Assembly: GCA_944387885.1 (NCBI GenBank) | Contig: CALXGR010000018.1 | Span: forward strand, 1-41,172 | Direction of reading: 5' to 3' | Origin: an uncultured Clostridia bacterium | GTDB taxonomy: Bacteria > Bacillota > Clostridia > Oscillospirales > Ruminococcaceae | DNA length: 41,172 nt | Shown: in pieces, positions 16,944-25,693 of the stretch | Layout of the letters: each line of letters opens with the position of its first letter | How positions within the stretch are numbered: position 1 is the stretch's first letter | Notes under the pieces: model-generated | The model's input: the letters and a program-made list of their open reading frames with translations, nothing else | Databases searched by the model: none | Told to the model about the DNA's origin: nothing | Position numbers and translations under genes: made by a program

Positions 16944-19121
16944 TCACAGGTGAAGCACACGGTCCTTGATTTCGGCGGTGCGGCCCTGGTTCCAGAACTG
17001 GGTGCCAATGTAGCCGCAGGTACGGCGGGCCACATTCAGCTTGGACTGGTCACGGTTCTTGCAGTGGGGGCACTCCCACACCAGCTTACCGTCGTCCTCC
17101 ACGATTTTGATTTCTCCGTCATAACCGCAGACCTGGCAGTAGTCGCTCTTGGTGTTCAGCTCGGCGTACATGATGTTGTCGTAGATGAACTGCATAACGC
17201 TGATAACCGCTTCCAGGTTATCCTGCATATTGGGAACTTCCACATAGCTGATGGCGCCGCCGGGAGACAGCTTCTGGAAGTCGGCCTCAAACCGCAGCTT
17301 GGTGAAGGCGTCGATCTGCTCTGCCACGTGGACATGGTAGCTGTTGGTGATATAGTTCCGGTCGGTAACGCCGGGAATCACACCAAACCGCTTCTGGAGG
17401 CACTTGGCGAACTTGTAGGTGGTGGACTCCAGAGGAGTGCCATACAGGCTGAAATCAATGTTGTGCTTGGCCTTCCAACCGGCGCAGGCATCGTTCATGT
17501 GCTGCATGACCTGGAGGGCAAAGGGCTTCGCCACAGGATCGGTATGGCTGCGTCCGGTCATATACTTGCAGCACTCGTAAAGGCCGGCATAGCCCAAGCT
17601 GATGGTGGAATATCCGCCATAGAGGAGCTTGTCGATGGTCTCGCCCTTCTTGAGACGGGCCAGGGCGCCGTCCTGCCAGAGGATGGGAGCTGCATCGCTG
17701 AGGGTTCCCTTGAGCCGGTTGTGACGGCACATAAGGGCACGGTGGCAGAGCTCCAGACGCTCGTCAAAAATCTTCCAGAACTGGTCCATGTCTCCGCCGG
17801 AGGAGAGGGCCACATCCACCAGGTTGATGGTGACTACGCCCTGGTTGAACCGGCCGTAGTACTTGGGCTTTCCGTTCTCGTCCACATAGGGGGTGAGGAA
17901 GCTGCGGCAGCCCATGCAGGTGTAGCAGTGGCCTTCCCCGTTTTTATCCACCTTATACTCCAACATCTTCTTCTCGGAGATGTAGTCGGGTACCATCCGC
18001 TTGGCGGTACACTTGGCAGCCAGCTTGGTCAGGTAGTAGTACTTGGTGCCTTCCCGGACGTTGTCCTCCTCCAGCACATAGATAAGCTTGGGGAATGCGG
18101 GTGTGATCCAGACCCCCTCCTCATTCTTAACGCCCTGATACCGCTGACGGAGCATTTCCTCAATGATGATGGCCAGGTCGTCCTTCAGCTGCTGGTTATC
18201 CCCAGCCTCGTTCAGGTACATAAAGACGGTGATGAAGGGAGCCTGTCCGTTGGTGGTCATAAGGGTAACCACCTGATACTGGATGGTCTGAACGCCTCGC
18301 TTGATCTCCTCACGGAGCCGCTTTTCCACGATCTCTTTCAGCTTTTCGGGGCCGGGATCGATTCCCAGGCTCTCCATCTCAGCCAGGACATCCTTGCGGA
18401 TCTTCTGACGGCTCACATCCACAAAGGGAGCCAGATGGGTCAGGCTGATGCTCTGGCCGCCGTACTGGTTGGAAGCCACCTGGGCAATGATCTGGGTGGC
18501 AATGTTGCAGGCAGTGCTGAAGCTGTGGGGACGCTCGATCATGGTGCCGCTGATGACGGTACCGTTCTGAAGCATATCCTCCAGGTTGACCAAGTCACAG
18601 TTGTGCATATGCTGTGCAAAGTAGTCGCTGTCATGGAAGTGGATGATTCCCTGTTCATGGGCTTCCACAATATCCTGGGGCAGGAGCAGCCGCATGGTCA
18701 GGTCCTTGCTCACCTCGCCGGCCATGTAGTCCCGCTGGACACTGTTGACGGCAGGATTCTTGTTGCTGTTCTCCTGCTTTACTTCCTCATTGTTGCACTC
18801 AATAAGAGTAAGGATCCGGTCATCGGTGGTGTTGCTGGTCCGCTTCAAAGTCTGCACATACCGATAGGTAATATATTTCCGGGCTACCTCAAAGGCGCCC
18901 GCTGCCATAATGCCGTCCTCTACCAGGTCCTGGATCTCCTCCACGCTCATGGCATGGGGGCGGCTGTCACATACCTTCTGCACATGGTCCGCAATGGAAA
19001 CCACCTGATCCTGAGTCAGGCGCTGATCTTCCTTTACTACATGGTTGGCCTTACCAATAGCAGCGATGATTTTGGTAATGTCAAAGGCCATTTCGCTGCC
19101 GTTCCGCTTAATGATCTTCAC
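16944..19121 (-). CDS. nrdD: anaerobic ribonucleoside-triphosphate reductase (class III)
   Basis: A glycyl-radical enzyme that reduces ribonucleoside triphosphates to dNTPs without oxygen. The 725-residue protein starts at GTG with GGAG upstream. An ATP-cone occupies about residues 1-95 (MKIIKRNGSEMAFDITKI). The catalytic barrel follows, with CYTCMGCRSF, and near the C-terminus a four-cysteine zinc site (CQVCGYDG...CPHC). The glycyl-radical loop is RRTCGYIGTQFWN. The activase nrdG lies beside it on the opposite strand rather than in one operon. Two NrdR-like boxes flank the promoter. Confidence 0.96.
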   Translation of the reverse strand: MKIIKRNGSEMAFDITKIIAAIGKANHVVKEDQRLTQDQVVSIADHVQKVCDSRPHAMSVEEIQDLVEDGIMAAGAFEVARKYITYRYVQTLKRTSNTTDDRILTLIECNNEEVKQENSNKNPAVNSVQRDYMAGEVSKDLTMRLLLPQDIVEAHEQGIIHFHDSDYFAQHMHNCDLVNLEDMLQNGTVISGTMIERPHSFSTACNIATQIIAQVASNQYGGQSISLTHLAPFVDVSRQKIRKDVLAEMESLGIDPGPEKLKEIVEKRLREEIKRGVQTIQYQVVTLMTTNGQAPFITVFMYLNEAGDNQQLKDDLAIIIEEMLRQRYQGVKNEEGVWITPAFPKLIYVLEEDNVREGTKYYYLTKLAAKCTAKRMVPDYISEKKMLEYKVDKNGEGHCYTCMGCRSFLTPYVDENGKPKYYGRFNQGVVTINLVDVALSSGGDMDQFWKIFDERLELCHRALMCRHNRLKGTLSDAAPILWQDGALARLKKGETIDKLLYGGYSTISLGYAGLYECCKYMTGRSHTDPVAKPFALQVMQHMNDACAGWKAKHNIDFSLYGTPLESTTYKFAKCLQKRFGVIPGVTDRNYITNSYHVHVAEQIDAFTKLRFEADFQKLSPGGAISYVEVPNMQDNLEAVISVMQFIYDNIMYAELNTKSDYCQVCGYDGEIKIVEDDGKLVWECPHCKNRDQSKLNVARRTCGYIGTQFWNQGRTAEIKDRVLHL

Positions 19122-19194
19122 GATTGCTTCTCCTTTTTTCTCTTTGCTTTCGAATACTATATTTATTCTATTTTTTGAATTTTAAGACTTTTGT

Positions 19195-19210
19195 CTACTA
19201 TATATTGTGG
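19195..19210. promoter_or_regulatory. NrdR-like box 1
   Basis: This 16-mer, CTACTATATATTGTGG, matches 13 of 16 positions of the NrdR consensus acaCwAtATaTwGtgt, including the central invariant bases. It lies just downstream of the expected nrdD start point. A CCCTCTT-c-AAGAGGG dyad abuts it at 19212-19226. Confidence 0.65.
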
Positions 19211-19236
19211 TCCCTCTTCAAGAGGGTTCGTGAATT

Positions 19237-19265
19237 ATCATATCCCATTCCATCCCCCCTGTCAA
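19237..19265 (-). promoter_or_regulatory. promoter of nrdD
   Basis: On the minus strand, TTGACA (19260-19265) and TATGAT (19237-19242) are 17 bp apart. The leader of about 110 bases contains NrdR-like box 1. Confidence 0.7.
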
Positions 19266-19274
19266 TAGCCAAAT

Positions 19275-19290
19275 ACACAACTAATAGTGT
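19275..19290. promoter_or_regulatory. NrdR-like box 2
   Basis: ACACAACTAATAGTGT matches 13 of 16 NrdR consensus positions, with both outer arms intact. It lies about 10 bp upstream of the nrdD -35 and 80 bp from box 1, so the promoter sits between the boxes. Confidence 0.6.
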
Positions 19291-19303
19291 TTACCCCTGC
19301 AAA

Positions 19304-19365
19304 ATCATCCAAAATATTGGGTTTCACCCCCTTTTACAGTATTTTTGTAGGATCATACAAAATAT
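19304..19365. repeat. 14-bp direct repeat and overlapping dyad in the nrdD-nrdG gap
   Basis: ATCATCCAAAATAT (19304-19317) recurs as ATCATACAAAATAT (19352-19365), 48 bp apart with one mismatch. The second copy overlaps a TTGTA-N6-TACAA dyad with GATC at its centre (19345-19360). These could be further regulator sites for nrdG. The rest of this 347-base gap holds the two promoters and the NrdR boxes and no gene. Confidence 0.35.
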
Positions 19366-19412
19366 ATTACTCTTTTTTGGGCCCTATAAACTGTACTGTT
19401 ACCACCCCGCAC

Positions 19413-19441
19413 TTGCCTTTTTGGGACTGCTTGGGTAGAAT
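19413..19441 (+). promoter_or_regulatory. promoter of nrdG
   Basis: TTGCCT (19413-19418) and TAGAAT (19436-19441) are 17 bp apart. The expected start point is about 25 bases before the gene. No NrdR-like box lies close to it. Confidence 0.55.
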
Positions 19442-19474
19442 GGAATAGAGTAATTTTAAACAGGGGGTGTGTTA

Positions 19475-20023
19475 GTGCATTATTCCGGGATCAAATACTG
19501 CGACATTGCCAACGGTCCGGGGGTTCGGACCAGTCTGTTTGTGTCCGGCTGCCGCCGTCACTGCTACAACTGCTTCAATTCTGAGACCTGGGATTTCAAC
19601 TATGGTTCTCCCTTTGACTCCCAGATTCGGAACGACATTCTGGCCAGTCTCAAGCCGGATTACATTGCCGGGCTTTCGGTGCTGGGCGGAGAGCCCTTTG
19701 AGCCGGAAAATCAGGGCCCTCTGGCAGATTTTCTGGAGCACGTGCGGGTGCTGTACCCGGACAAGACCATCTGGTGCTACACCGGAAACGTCTACGAGAC
19801 TGAACTGCTGACTCCCAGCCACGCCCGCTGCCAGGACACAGACCGGCTGCTGGGGCTGATCGATGTACTGGTAGACGGCCCCTTCATTGAGGCCAAGAAA
19901 GATCTGGGCCTCCGGTTCCGGGGAAGCAGCAACCAGCGAATCATTGACCTGGCCAAGACCCGTGCCACCGGCAGTTTGGTTTTGTGGGAGGATGATCCCC
20001 TCTTCCAGGACCACAAATTGTAA
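19475..20023 (+). CDS. nrdG: anaerobic ribonucleotide reductase activating protein
   Basis: A radical SAM activase that places the glycyl radical on NrdD. The cluster motif is CRRHCYNC (CxxxCxxC), preceded by IKYCDIANGPGVRTSLFVSG, typical of Firmicute NrdG. SVLGGEPFEPEN is the GGE SAM-binding motif. I prefer GTG 19475 (182 residues, MHYSGIKYCD) because the GGGGG element is about 8 bases upstream; GTG 19469 in the same frame would add two residues but sits on the RBS. It is transcribed away from nrdD and ends at its own terminator. Confidence 0.93.
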   Translation: MHYSGIKYCDIANGPGVRTSLFVSGCRRHCYNCFNSETWDFNYGSPFDSQIRNDILASLKPDYIAGLSVLGGEPFEPENQGPLADFLEHVRVLYPDKTIWCYTGNVYETELLTPSHARCQDTDRLLGLIDVLVDGPFIEAKKDLGLRFRGSSNQRIIDLAKTRATGSLVLWEDDPLFQDHKL

Positions 20024-20035
20024 TATAATTATCCG

Positions 20036-20080
20036 GTTCCGCTTCTTTCAATCGAGAAAGAAGCGGAACTTTTTTATTTT
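20036..20080 (+). terminator. terminator of nrdG
   Basis: A 14-bp stem, GTTCCGCTTCTTTC (20036-20049) with 20056-20069, is followed by TTTTTT. Confidence 0.9.
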
Positions 20081-20085
20081 GTGCA

Positions 20086-20116
20086 AAAAAATCCGCACCC
20101 GATCCGGGTGCGGAAA
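20086..20116 (-). terminator. terminator of the ABC transporter-hydrolase operon
   Basis: TCCGCACCC pairs with GGGTGCGGA around a GATCC loop; read on the minus strand it is followed by seven Ts. It lies 11 bases after the M20 gene stop. Confidence 0.88.
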
Positions 20117-20126
20117 AAGAAGCAAA

Positions 20127-21575
20127 TTACTCTGCAATGGTAGGAACGGCTCCCTCAGGAATGGGGCAGACATACCCGGAACGGGTGGCCTCCTCAAATT
20201 CCTTCCGGGCTGCGGCCAGGAGCCGGGGGTTCTCATACAGGTCGATGATTGCCCCGGTCATAACCTTGGCGGCCTGGAGCATAGCCTTGTGGGCCAGGGA
20301 GGTGTTCCCGCAGCTGACGATCTGCCAGCTGTGGCCGGGAGTTCCGCTGGGCCAGGCAGCAGTGTGGATCTGTCCCACAGGGGTGAGCCAGCTCACATCC
20401 CCCACATCGGTGGAGCCGGGCTCAAAGGCAGGGCCCTGGTAAAGGGGAACGAGGAAGTCATTCATAGCGTGTCCTGCTTCCTTCTGCAGGGCTTCCACCT
20501 GGAGGGCCATTTCCGGGCTGTGGTGAGCCGCAATGCCGGGGGTGGGAGCCTGGGGGCAGGTAGCAGCCAGACGGTCGGCAAACTCCAGCTCTTCGGGGGT
20601 GTGCTGAGCCACTCCCAGCTGAGCAAAGTTGTCGTACAGCACCTTTTCCAGGGTGTGGTTGGGAACGGTATCGGCCAGACCGTCAATAAAGGTCTTGGTG
20701 AAGGTGGTGCCGGTCATAAGGGCTGCGCCCTGGGCAATGTCGTCCACCCGCTTTTGCAGCTCCACGGCCTCGGCCACCTTGTTGGACCGGACCATGTACA
20801 GCACGGAAGCCTGGTTCTGGACCACGTTGGGGCTGCATCCACCGGCATCCGTGATGGCATAGTGGACCCGGCACCGGGAGCCCATGTGTTCCCGGAGGAA
20901 CTGAACGCCGATGTTCATCAGCTCTACCCCGTCCAGAGCGCTGCGGCCCCGTTCGGGGGCGGCGGCAGCGTGGGCTGCCACTCCGTGGAAGGTGTACTGG
21001 GTCTGAATGCAGGAGTTGCTGGACCCGGTGACCACCTCGTTTACATCACCCGGATGCCAGGTGATGGCAGCATCCAGATGGTTCCAGACCCCATCCCGGG
21101 CCATAAATGCCTTGGAGGCGCCCCCTTCTTCTCCGGGGCAGCCGTAGAACTCCACCGTACCGGAGCAGCCGGTGGATTCCAGGTAGGACTTTACTGCCAG
21201 GGCTGCGCCCATGCTCCCTGCTCCCAGCACGTTGTGGCCGCAGCCATGGCCGCAGCCGCCCTCCTGCCGGGGCTGGTGTTCCAGAAGTCCGCCCTTTTGA
21301 GACAGGCCGCTGAGAGCGTCATACTCAGCCAGAATTCCGATGACCGGTTTCCCGCTGCCCCAGCTGGCCCGGAAAGCAGTGTCGATTCCAGCCAGGCCCC
21401 GCTCCACGGTAAAGCCCAGCTTTTCCAATTGGTCACAGTAGAGCGCTGCGGACTTTTCCTCCCGCAGGCTCAGCTCTGCATAATCCCAAATTTTATCGTT
21501 TACCTGACACAGCAGATCGGCCTGCCGGTCAATGACCGACAGGGCCGCCTGTTTGTTTTTGTTATCCATACTCAT
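20127..21575 (-). CDS. M20-family amidohydrolase, AbgB-like
   Basis: A 482-residue zinc hydrolase that resembles AbgB, the p-aminobenzoyl-glutamate hydrolase subunit, in length and sequence. Metal-site motifs are GGCGHGCGHNVLGAG near residue 108, PGEEGGASK near 145 and ITWHPGD near 170. The lid/dimer domain (about 190-320) contains GVAAHAAAAPERGRSALD. It begins 18 bases after the ATPase gene on the same strand, so it is translated with an amino-acid importer. A cytosolic enzyme that frees amino acids from imported acyl conjugates is a reasonable inference. No abgA or abgT is present. ATG 21569 is an alternative start. Confidence 0.85.
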   Translation of the reverse strand: MSMDNKNKQAALSVIDRQADLLCQVNDKIWDYAELSLREEKSAALYCDQLEKLGFTVERGLAGIDTAFRASWGSGKPVIGILAEYDALSGLSQKGGLLEHQPRQEGGCGHGCGHNVLGAGSMGAALAVKSYLESTGCSGTVEFYGCPGEEGGASKAFMARDGVWNHLDAAITWHPGDVNEVVTGSSNSCIQTQYTFHGVAAHAAAAPERGRSALDGVELMNIGVQFLREHMGSRCRVHYAITDAGGCSPNVVQNQASVLYMVRSNKVAEAVELQKRVDDIAQGAALMTGTTFTKTFIDGLADTVPNHTLEKVLYDNFAQLGVAQHTPEELEFADRLAATCPQAPTPGIAAHHSPEMALQVEALQKEAGHAMNDFLVPLYQGPAFEPGSTDVGDVSWLTPVGQIHTAAWPSGTPGHSWQIVSCGNTSLAHKAMLQAAKVMTGAIIDLYENPRLLAAARKEFEEATRSGYVCPIPEGAVPTIAE

Positions 21576-21593
21576 GGTTATGTCTAACCCCTC

Positions 21594-22370
21594 TTACAAT
21601 ACCTTGCTCAGGAATTCCTGGAGACGGGGGTGCTGGGGATGGAGGAAGATATCATCCGGAGTTCCCTGCTCCAGCAGTTTTCCGTCTGCCATAAACAGGA
21701 CCCGGTTGCCCACTTCCCGGGCAAAGCCCATCTCATGGGTGACCACTACCATGGTCATACCCTCCTGAGCCAGCTCTTTCATTACGTCCAGAACTTCTCC
21801 TACCATTTCCGGGTCCAGAGCGCTGGTGGGCTCGTCAAAGAGCATGACTTCCGGCTCCATCATAAGAGCCCGGACAATGGCTACACGCTGCTTCTGACCA
21901 CCGGACAGCTGGATGGGATATGCTCCCGCCCGGTCGCCCAGGCCTACCCGGCCCAGCAGTTCCAGAGCCTTCTTCTCGGCCTGGTCCTTGGGCATATGAT
22001 GGACCTTGATGGGGGCCAGGGTCATATTTTCCAGAATGGTCATGTGGGGGAAGAGGTTGAAGTGCTGGAACACCATCCCCATCTTCTGGCGGTGTTTGTC
22101 AATATCCAGCTTGACCATCTTTCCGTTTTCGTTGGGGACTTTCTTCTTGGTAATGTCCACCCCGTCAAAGATGATGGAGCCGCCGGTGGGCATTTCCATC
22201 AGGTTGAGGCTCCGCAGGAAGGTGGATTTACCGGAACCGGAAGGTCCGATGACCACCATAACGTCGCCACGCTCCACATTGACGGTGATTCCGTCCAGAG
22301 CCTTGATGGCTCCCCGGTTGTAGTATTTTTTCAGGTCGGTCACCTGAATCAGATTATCTTTGGTCGCCAC
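21594..22370 (-). CDS. amino-acid ABC transporter ATP-binding protein (GlnQ/ArtM type)
   Basis: The polar amino-acid importer ATPase. Walker A is GPSGSGKST, the signature is [11 protein letters not shown], Walker B is [14 protein letters not shown] and the switch His is in [13 protein letters not shown] start it at GTG 22370, 7 bases after GAGAGGAGG (258 residues); a longer frame from ATG 22397 would pass through that RBS. The start overlaps the permease gene by 17 bases, indicating translational coupling. Confidence 0.93.
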   Translation of the reverse strand: MATKDNLIQVTDLKKYYNRGAIKALDGITVNVERGDVMVVIGPSGSGKSTFLRSLNLMEMPTGGSIIFDGVDITKKKVPNENGKMVKLDIDKHRQKMGMVFQHFNLFPHMTILENMTLAPIKVHHMPKDQAEKKALELLGRVGLGDRAGAYPIQLSGGQKQRVAIVRALMMEPEVMLFDEPTSALDPEMVGEVLDVMKELAQEGMTMVVVTHEMGFAREVGNRVLFMADGKLLEQGTPDDIFLHPQHPRLQEFLSKVL

Positions 22371-23139
22371 GGCGCATCCTCCTCTCGAAGTAAGCAATGA
22401 CCTTGCTGGTGGGGAAGGTCAGGCAGAAGTACAGGGCTGCTACTACCAGCAGGGGCTCCAGCACCAGGAAGGTACCGGCCTGGGCTGCCTTGACGGCGGA
22501 CATAAGATCCTGCACGCCGATGGTGTAAGTAATGGCAGATTCCTTGATGATGGTAACGAACTCGTTGCCGATGGCCGGCAGAATGTTCTTGATGGCCTGG
22601 GGCAGAATGATGTAGAGCATGGTCTGACCCTGGGTAAGTCCCAGAGAACGGGAAGCCTCGGTCTGGCCGCCGTCCACGGACTGGATACCGGCCCGGATGA
22701 TCTCGGACAGGTAAGCGCCGGAGTTGAGAGCCAGAGCCACCACACCGGGCAGGAACCGGTTGAGCTTCAAAAAGCCCAGCACTGTCACGGAGGGCAGGTC
22801 AATTACATTTTTACTGAACACCACCTGGTACACAATGAACAGCTGTACCAGCATGGGGGTGGCACGAATCACTTCCACATAGACGGTGGCAATAAAGCTG
22901 ATGGGGTTGAACCGGCCCACGGCAGCCAGGAATCCCTCCTCCCGGAGATGGCCGTCGGGGGTCATGGCCAGAAACCGCAGGGGCTGGAAGTTGCTCAGCC
23001 GCATGACTGCCAGCACCAGAGCCAGCAGGAAGCCCAGGATCACCGTAAAGAAAGAGAGATAAACTGTACACAGCATTCCCTCTTTGAACATATCGGCATA
23101 TTGGAATGTTTTTGCAAAGCCAGCAGCAGAAACACTCAT
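22354..23139 (-). CDS. amino-acid ABC transporter permease (HisM/GlnP type)
   Basis: A 261-residue inner-membrane permease with about five hydrophobic helices, starting near residue 20 ([23 protein letters not shown]). The EAA loop that docks to the ATPase is [23 protein letters not shown]. An insert of about 30 residues ([19 protein letters not shown]) between the first two helices is longer than usual. It is the only permease in the operon, so a homodimer is likely. The start follows GAAAGGAG. Confidence 0.92.
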   Translation of the reverse strand: MSVSAAGFAKTFQYADMFKEGMLCTVYLSFFTVILGFLLALVLAVMRLSNFQPLRFLAMTPDGHLREEGFLAAVGRFNPISFIATVYVEVIRATPMLVQLFIVYQVVFSKNVIDLPSVTVLGFLKLNRFLPGVVALALNSGAYLSEIIRAGIQSVDGGQTEASRSLGLTQGQTMLYIILPQAIKNILPAIGNEFVTIIKESAITYTIGVQDLMSAVKAAQAGTFLVLEPLLVVAALYFCLTFPTSKVIAYFERRMRRGDQR

Positions 23140-23182
23140 GGCATATACTCCTTTCAGGGGGGATTAGTTCTGGAAAACAAGG

Positions 23183-23218
23183 GCAATTCCCCCCCGTCAA
23201 AAGACGGAGAGGAATTGC
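23183..23218 (-). promoter_or_regulatory. intercistronic hairpin between binding protein and permease genes
   Basis: GCAATTCC pairs with GGAATTGC (23183-23190/23211-23218), with an inner CCGTC/GACGG stem and AAAA loop. There is no T-tract. Such hairpins after a binding-protein gene often stabilise the upstream mRNA and raise its yield over the permease; that role here is inferred. Confidence 0.5.
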
Positions 23219-23242
23219 GAATCAACCTAGGGTAAAGTAAAA

Positions 23243-24175
23243 TCAGCCTTCCATCAGACCCTCGTAGATGTTGCCGGAAGCCAGCTCGTTGGCCTCGGCT
23301 ACGAAGGTGTCCAGGCTGCCGTCTGCCAGAGCAGCGGCGATAGCCTCGTTTACGCCGGCCATGAGAGCCTCGTTGCCCTTAACCACGCCGATGGAGGAAC
23401 CCTCCACCTCGTAGGGAACATCGAAGGCAATGCACAGGTCGGGGTAGTTCTTGGCGTAGCTCTCAGCTACAACGGTCTCGATGAAGCCGGCATCCAGCTT
23501 GCCGCCCAGCAGCTCGGAAACCACGTCGGTCACCTTAGCCAGCTGCACAATGTCAGCGTCGGGGGTGTTCTCCATGGCCAGGTCATACTGGATGGAACCC
23601 AGCTGTGCGCCGATGGTCAGAGAAGGATCGTTCAGCTCTTCCAGAGAAGCCCACTTGTCCTTGTTGGCCTGAACGGTCACCAGAGACTGGCCGCCCTGAT
23701 AGTAGATGTCAGAGAAATCCATAGCGTCCATACGGTTGGGGTCGGGGCTGAGGCCAGCCATGCCCAGGTCTACGTTACCAGCGGTAACTTCGGCCAGAAC
23801 GCCGTCAAAGTCCATGGGAACCACTTCCAGGGTCAGGCCCATGTAGTCGGCAATGTACTGAGCCAGAGCCATATCGAAGCCGGCCAGCTGAGCGTTGCCT
23901 TCCTCATCGATGGCGTAGAACTCGTAGGGAGCGAAGTCGGGGCTGGTAGCCACGGTGAGAACGCCGTCGGTAACGGTGGTCAGCTCTTCCTTCCACCAGC
24001 CTTCGGGCTTCTCCTCGGCGGAGGCGTCCTCAGCAGTAGCGTCCTCGGCAGCTGCATCAGCAGCGGGAGTGGACTCAGCAGCGGCGTCCTGAGAATCGGT
24101 AGCGGTGCTGCCGCAACCGGCCAGCAGGCTGACCAGCAGGGTCAGTGCAAACATAATAGCAAGTACTTTTTTCAT
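23243..24175 (-). CDS. amino-acid ABC transporter substrate-binding lipoprotein
   Basis: A 310-residue solute-binding protein. The lipoprotein signal ends in LLAGCG, so Cys21 would be lipidated. An unusually Ala/Glu/Asp-rich spacer of about 40 residues follows. The family-3 binding domain begins GVLTVATSPDFAPYEFYAIDE and includes LAGFDMALAQYIADYMGL and the GNVDLGMAGLSPDPNR hinge. The start follows AGGATAGGA. It is first in the operon; an ARG-box-like site in its promoter hints at arginine or a related basic or polar amino acid as ligand. Confidence 0.92.
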   Translation of the reverse strand: MKKVLAIMFALTLLVSLLAGCGSTATDSQDAAAESTPAADAAAEDATAEDASAEEKPEGWWKEELTTVTDGVLTVATSPDFAPYEFYAIDEEGNAQLAGFDMALAQYIADYMGLTLEVVPMDFDGVLAEVTAGNVDLGMAGLSPDPNRMDAMDFSDIYYQGGQSLVTVQANKDKWASLEELNDPSLTIGAQLGSIQYDLAMENTPDADIVQLAKVTDVVSELLGGKLDAGFIETVVAESYAKNYPDLCIAFDVPYEVEGSSIGVVKGNEALMAGVNEAIAAALADGSLDTFVAEANELASGNIYEGLMEG

Positions 24176-24217
24176 GATGTCATCCTATCCTTTCCAGTCG
24201 CTTCAGACTGTATAGGC

Positions 24218-24246
24218 AGTATACATGAATATTCATTCATTTGCAA
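24218..24246 (-). promoter_or_regulatory. promoter of the ABC transporter operon
   Basis: On the minus strand, TTGCAA (24241-24246) and TATACT (24218-24223) are 17 bp apart. An ARG-box-like sequence fills the spacer. Confidence 0.6.
24226..24239. promoter_or_regulatory. ARG-box-like operator (ArgR/AhrC type)
   Basis: The sequence is TGAAT-ATTC-ATTCA, matching both arms of the ArgR/AhrC box TGAAT-N4-ATTCA exactly. It lies between the -10 and -35 of the operon, where a bound repressor would block polymerase. No argR gene is in the window. Confidence 0.55.
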
Positions 24247-24328
24247 TTGGTAATCTGCCCCAACATCTTCCACAACTATCTTTATTTTCTGGTAAAACCA
24301 GCCATATTTTTAAGGAAAGAAGCAAATT

Positions 24329-24350
24329 ATATGCATTTTACAATGTATAT
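24329..24350. repeat. 22-bp AT-rich dyad downstream of sstT
   Basis: ATATGCATT-TTAC-AATGTATAT is a 9+9 inverted repeat with one mismatch, 27 bp past the sstT stop. It could be an operator upstream of the ABC operon or a weak 3'-end hairpin. No T-tract is present. Confidence 0.35.
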
Positions 24351-24376
24351 ATTCACTATCATTGGAAGTTATTCCC

Positions 24377-25606
24377 TCAGAAAGGCAACGGTTTGCCCTG
24401 CTTGACCCATTCCCGGAACTCTGCGGCGGAAGCAAACAGCACATCTCCGGCGCTGTTGAGGGCAGTTTCAAAGCTGTCCTGAATCACGCCGATAATAAAG
24501 CCAACTCCTACCACCTGCATGGCGATCTCGTTGGGAATTCCGAACATGGAGCAGGCCAGAGGAATCAGCAGCAGGCTCCCCCCTGCCACACCGGAAGAGC
24601 CGCAGGCGGCCACAGTGGCCAGCAGACTCAGGAGGATGGCGGCGGAAAGGCTGACCTGGATCCCCAGGGTGTTGGCGGCAGCCAGGGTCATAATGGTGAT
24701 GGTGATGGCGGCGCCGTCCATATTGATGGTGGCTCCCAGAGGGATGGAGACAGAGTAGAGGTCCTTATCCAGGCCCAGCTTTTCACACAAGGCCATATTC
24801 ACCGGGATATTGGCGGCGGAGCTGCGGGTGAAGAAGGCGGTGACACTGCTCTCCTTAATGCAGATCCAGAGGAGCGGGTAGGCGTTCCGTCCGATATAAA
24901 GAGATGCCATGATAGGGCTGACAATGAGGGCCTGGAACAGGAGGGTCCCCACCAGCAGGGCCAGCAGTTTGCCGTAATCCAGGAAGATGGACAGGCCGTT
25001 GGTGGAGACAGAGGTATAAACCAGGCCCAGGATGCCCACCGGGGCAAACTGGATGACCCAACGGACCACCTGGGTGACGGCATCGCTCAGCTCCCCGATG
25101 GCGCTCTTGGTGCCGTCCGCAGCCAGGCCTTTCAGAGCCAGGCCAATGACAATGGCCCAGCAGAGCACCCCGATATAGTTGGCGTTGGCGATGGCGGAGA
25201 CAGGATTCTCCACCAGGTTCACCAGCAGATTATTCACCACTTCTCCCAAAGTGCCGGGAGCGGCATTGGCAGCCGCCTCCACCCCGGTCAGCCGGATGCT
25301 TACCGGGAAGATAAAACTGGCAACCACCGCACAGCCGGCAGCCAGCACGGTGCTGATTATATACAAGGCCAGCACCTTTCCCATTTTATGGCCCACCGCA
25401 TTGCTGGCGTTGGCCACACTGGCAATGACCAGCACGAACACCAGCAGAGGGGCGATTCCCTTGAGGGCCCCCACAAACAGATTGCCCAGGATGGTCAGCC
25501 AGCTGGCGCCGGGAAAAAACACTCCCAGCACCACACCGATGACCAGTCCCAGGGCGATTCGGGTGACCAGGGTGATCTCATGCCATTTTTTCCAAAGTTT
25601 CTTCAT
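24377..25606 (-). CDS. sstT: serine/threonine:sodium symporter
   Basis: A DAACS-family (glutamate-transporter fold) symporter of 409 residues that imports serine and threonine with Na+. The N-terminal LVTRIALGLVIGVVLGVFFP is typical of SstT. The re-entrant loop and substrate site are visible as FTRSSAANIPVNM near residue 260, ATINMDGAAITITI near 290 and ACGSSGVAGGSLLLIPLA near 335. About eight membrane helices plus two hairpin loops are expected. It follows the exonuclease gene on the same strand after a terminator. Serine uptake complements the serC-serA pathway. Confidence 0.93.
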   Translation of the reverse strand: MKKLWKKWHEITLVTRIALGLVIGVVLGVFFPGASWLTILGNLFVGALKGIAPLLVFVLVIASVANASNAVGHKMGKVLALYIISTVLAAGCAVVASFIFPVSIRLTGVEAAANAAPGTLGEVVNNLLVNLVENPVSAIANANYIGVLCWAIVIGLALKGLAADGTKSAIGELSDAVTQVVRWVIQFAPVGILGLVYTSVSTNGLSIFLDYGKLLALLVGTLLFQALIVSPIMASLYIGRNAYPLLWICIKESSVTAFFTRSSAANIPVNMALCEKLGLDKDLYSVSIPLGATINMDGAAITITIMTLAAANTLGIQVSLSAAILLSLLATVAACGSSGVAGGSLLLIPLACSMFGIPNEIAMQVVGVGFIIGVIQDSFETALNSAGDVLFASAAEFREWVKQGKPLPF

Positions 25607-25657
25607 TTAATCTTCTCTCTTTCTTTCATTATATAAGAGGGACTTCCCTTCCCCTTT

Positions 25658-25693
25658 GAAAAAGCAGGAGCCAGTCCTGCACAGGTCTGGCTC
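25658..25693 (-). terminator. terminator of the glnS-exonuclease operon
   Basis: GAGCCAG and CTGGCTC (25668-25674/25687-25693) pair around a 12-base loop. An alternative GCAGGA/TCCTGC hairpin sits within it, and the minus strand then reads CTTTTTC. It overlaps the exonuclease stop codon. Confidence 0.6.

Noticed and set aside
16857..19178. 773-codon frame antisense to nrdD
   Set aside because: It overlaps a textbook NrdD with glycyl-radical and zinc motifs; the antisense product is featureless.
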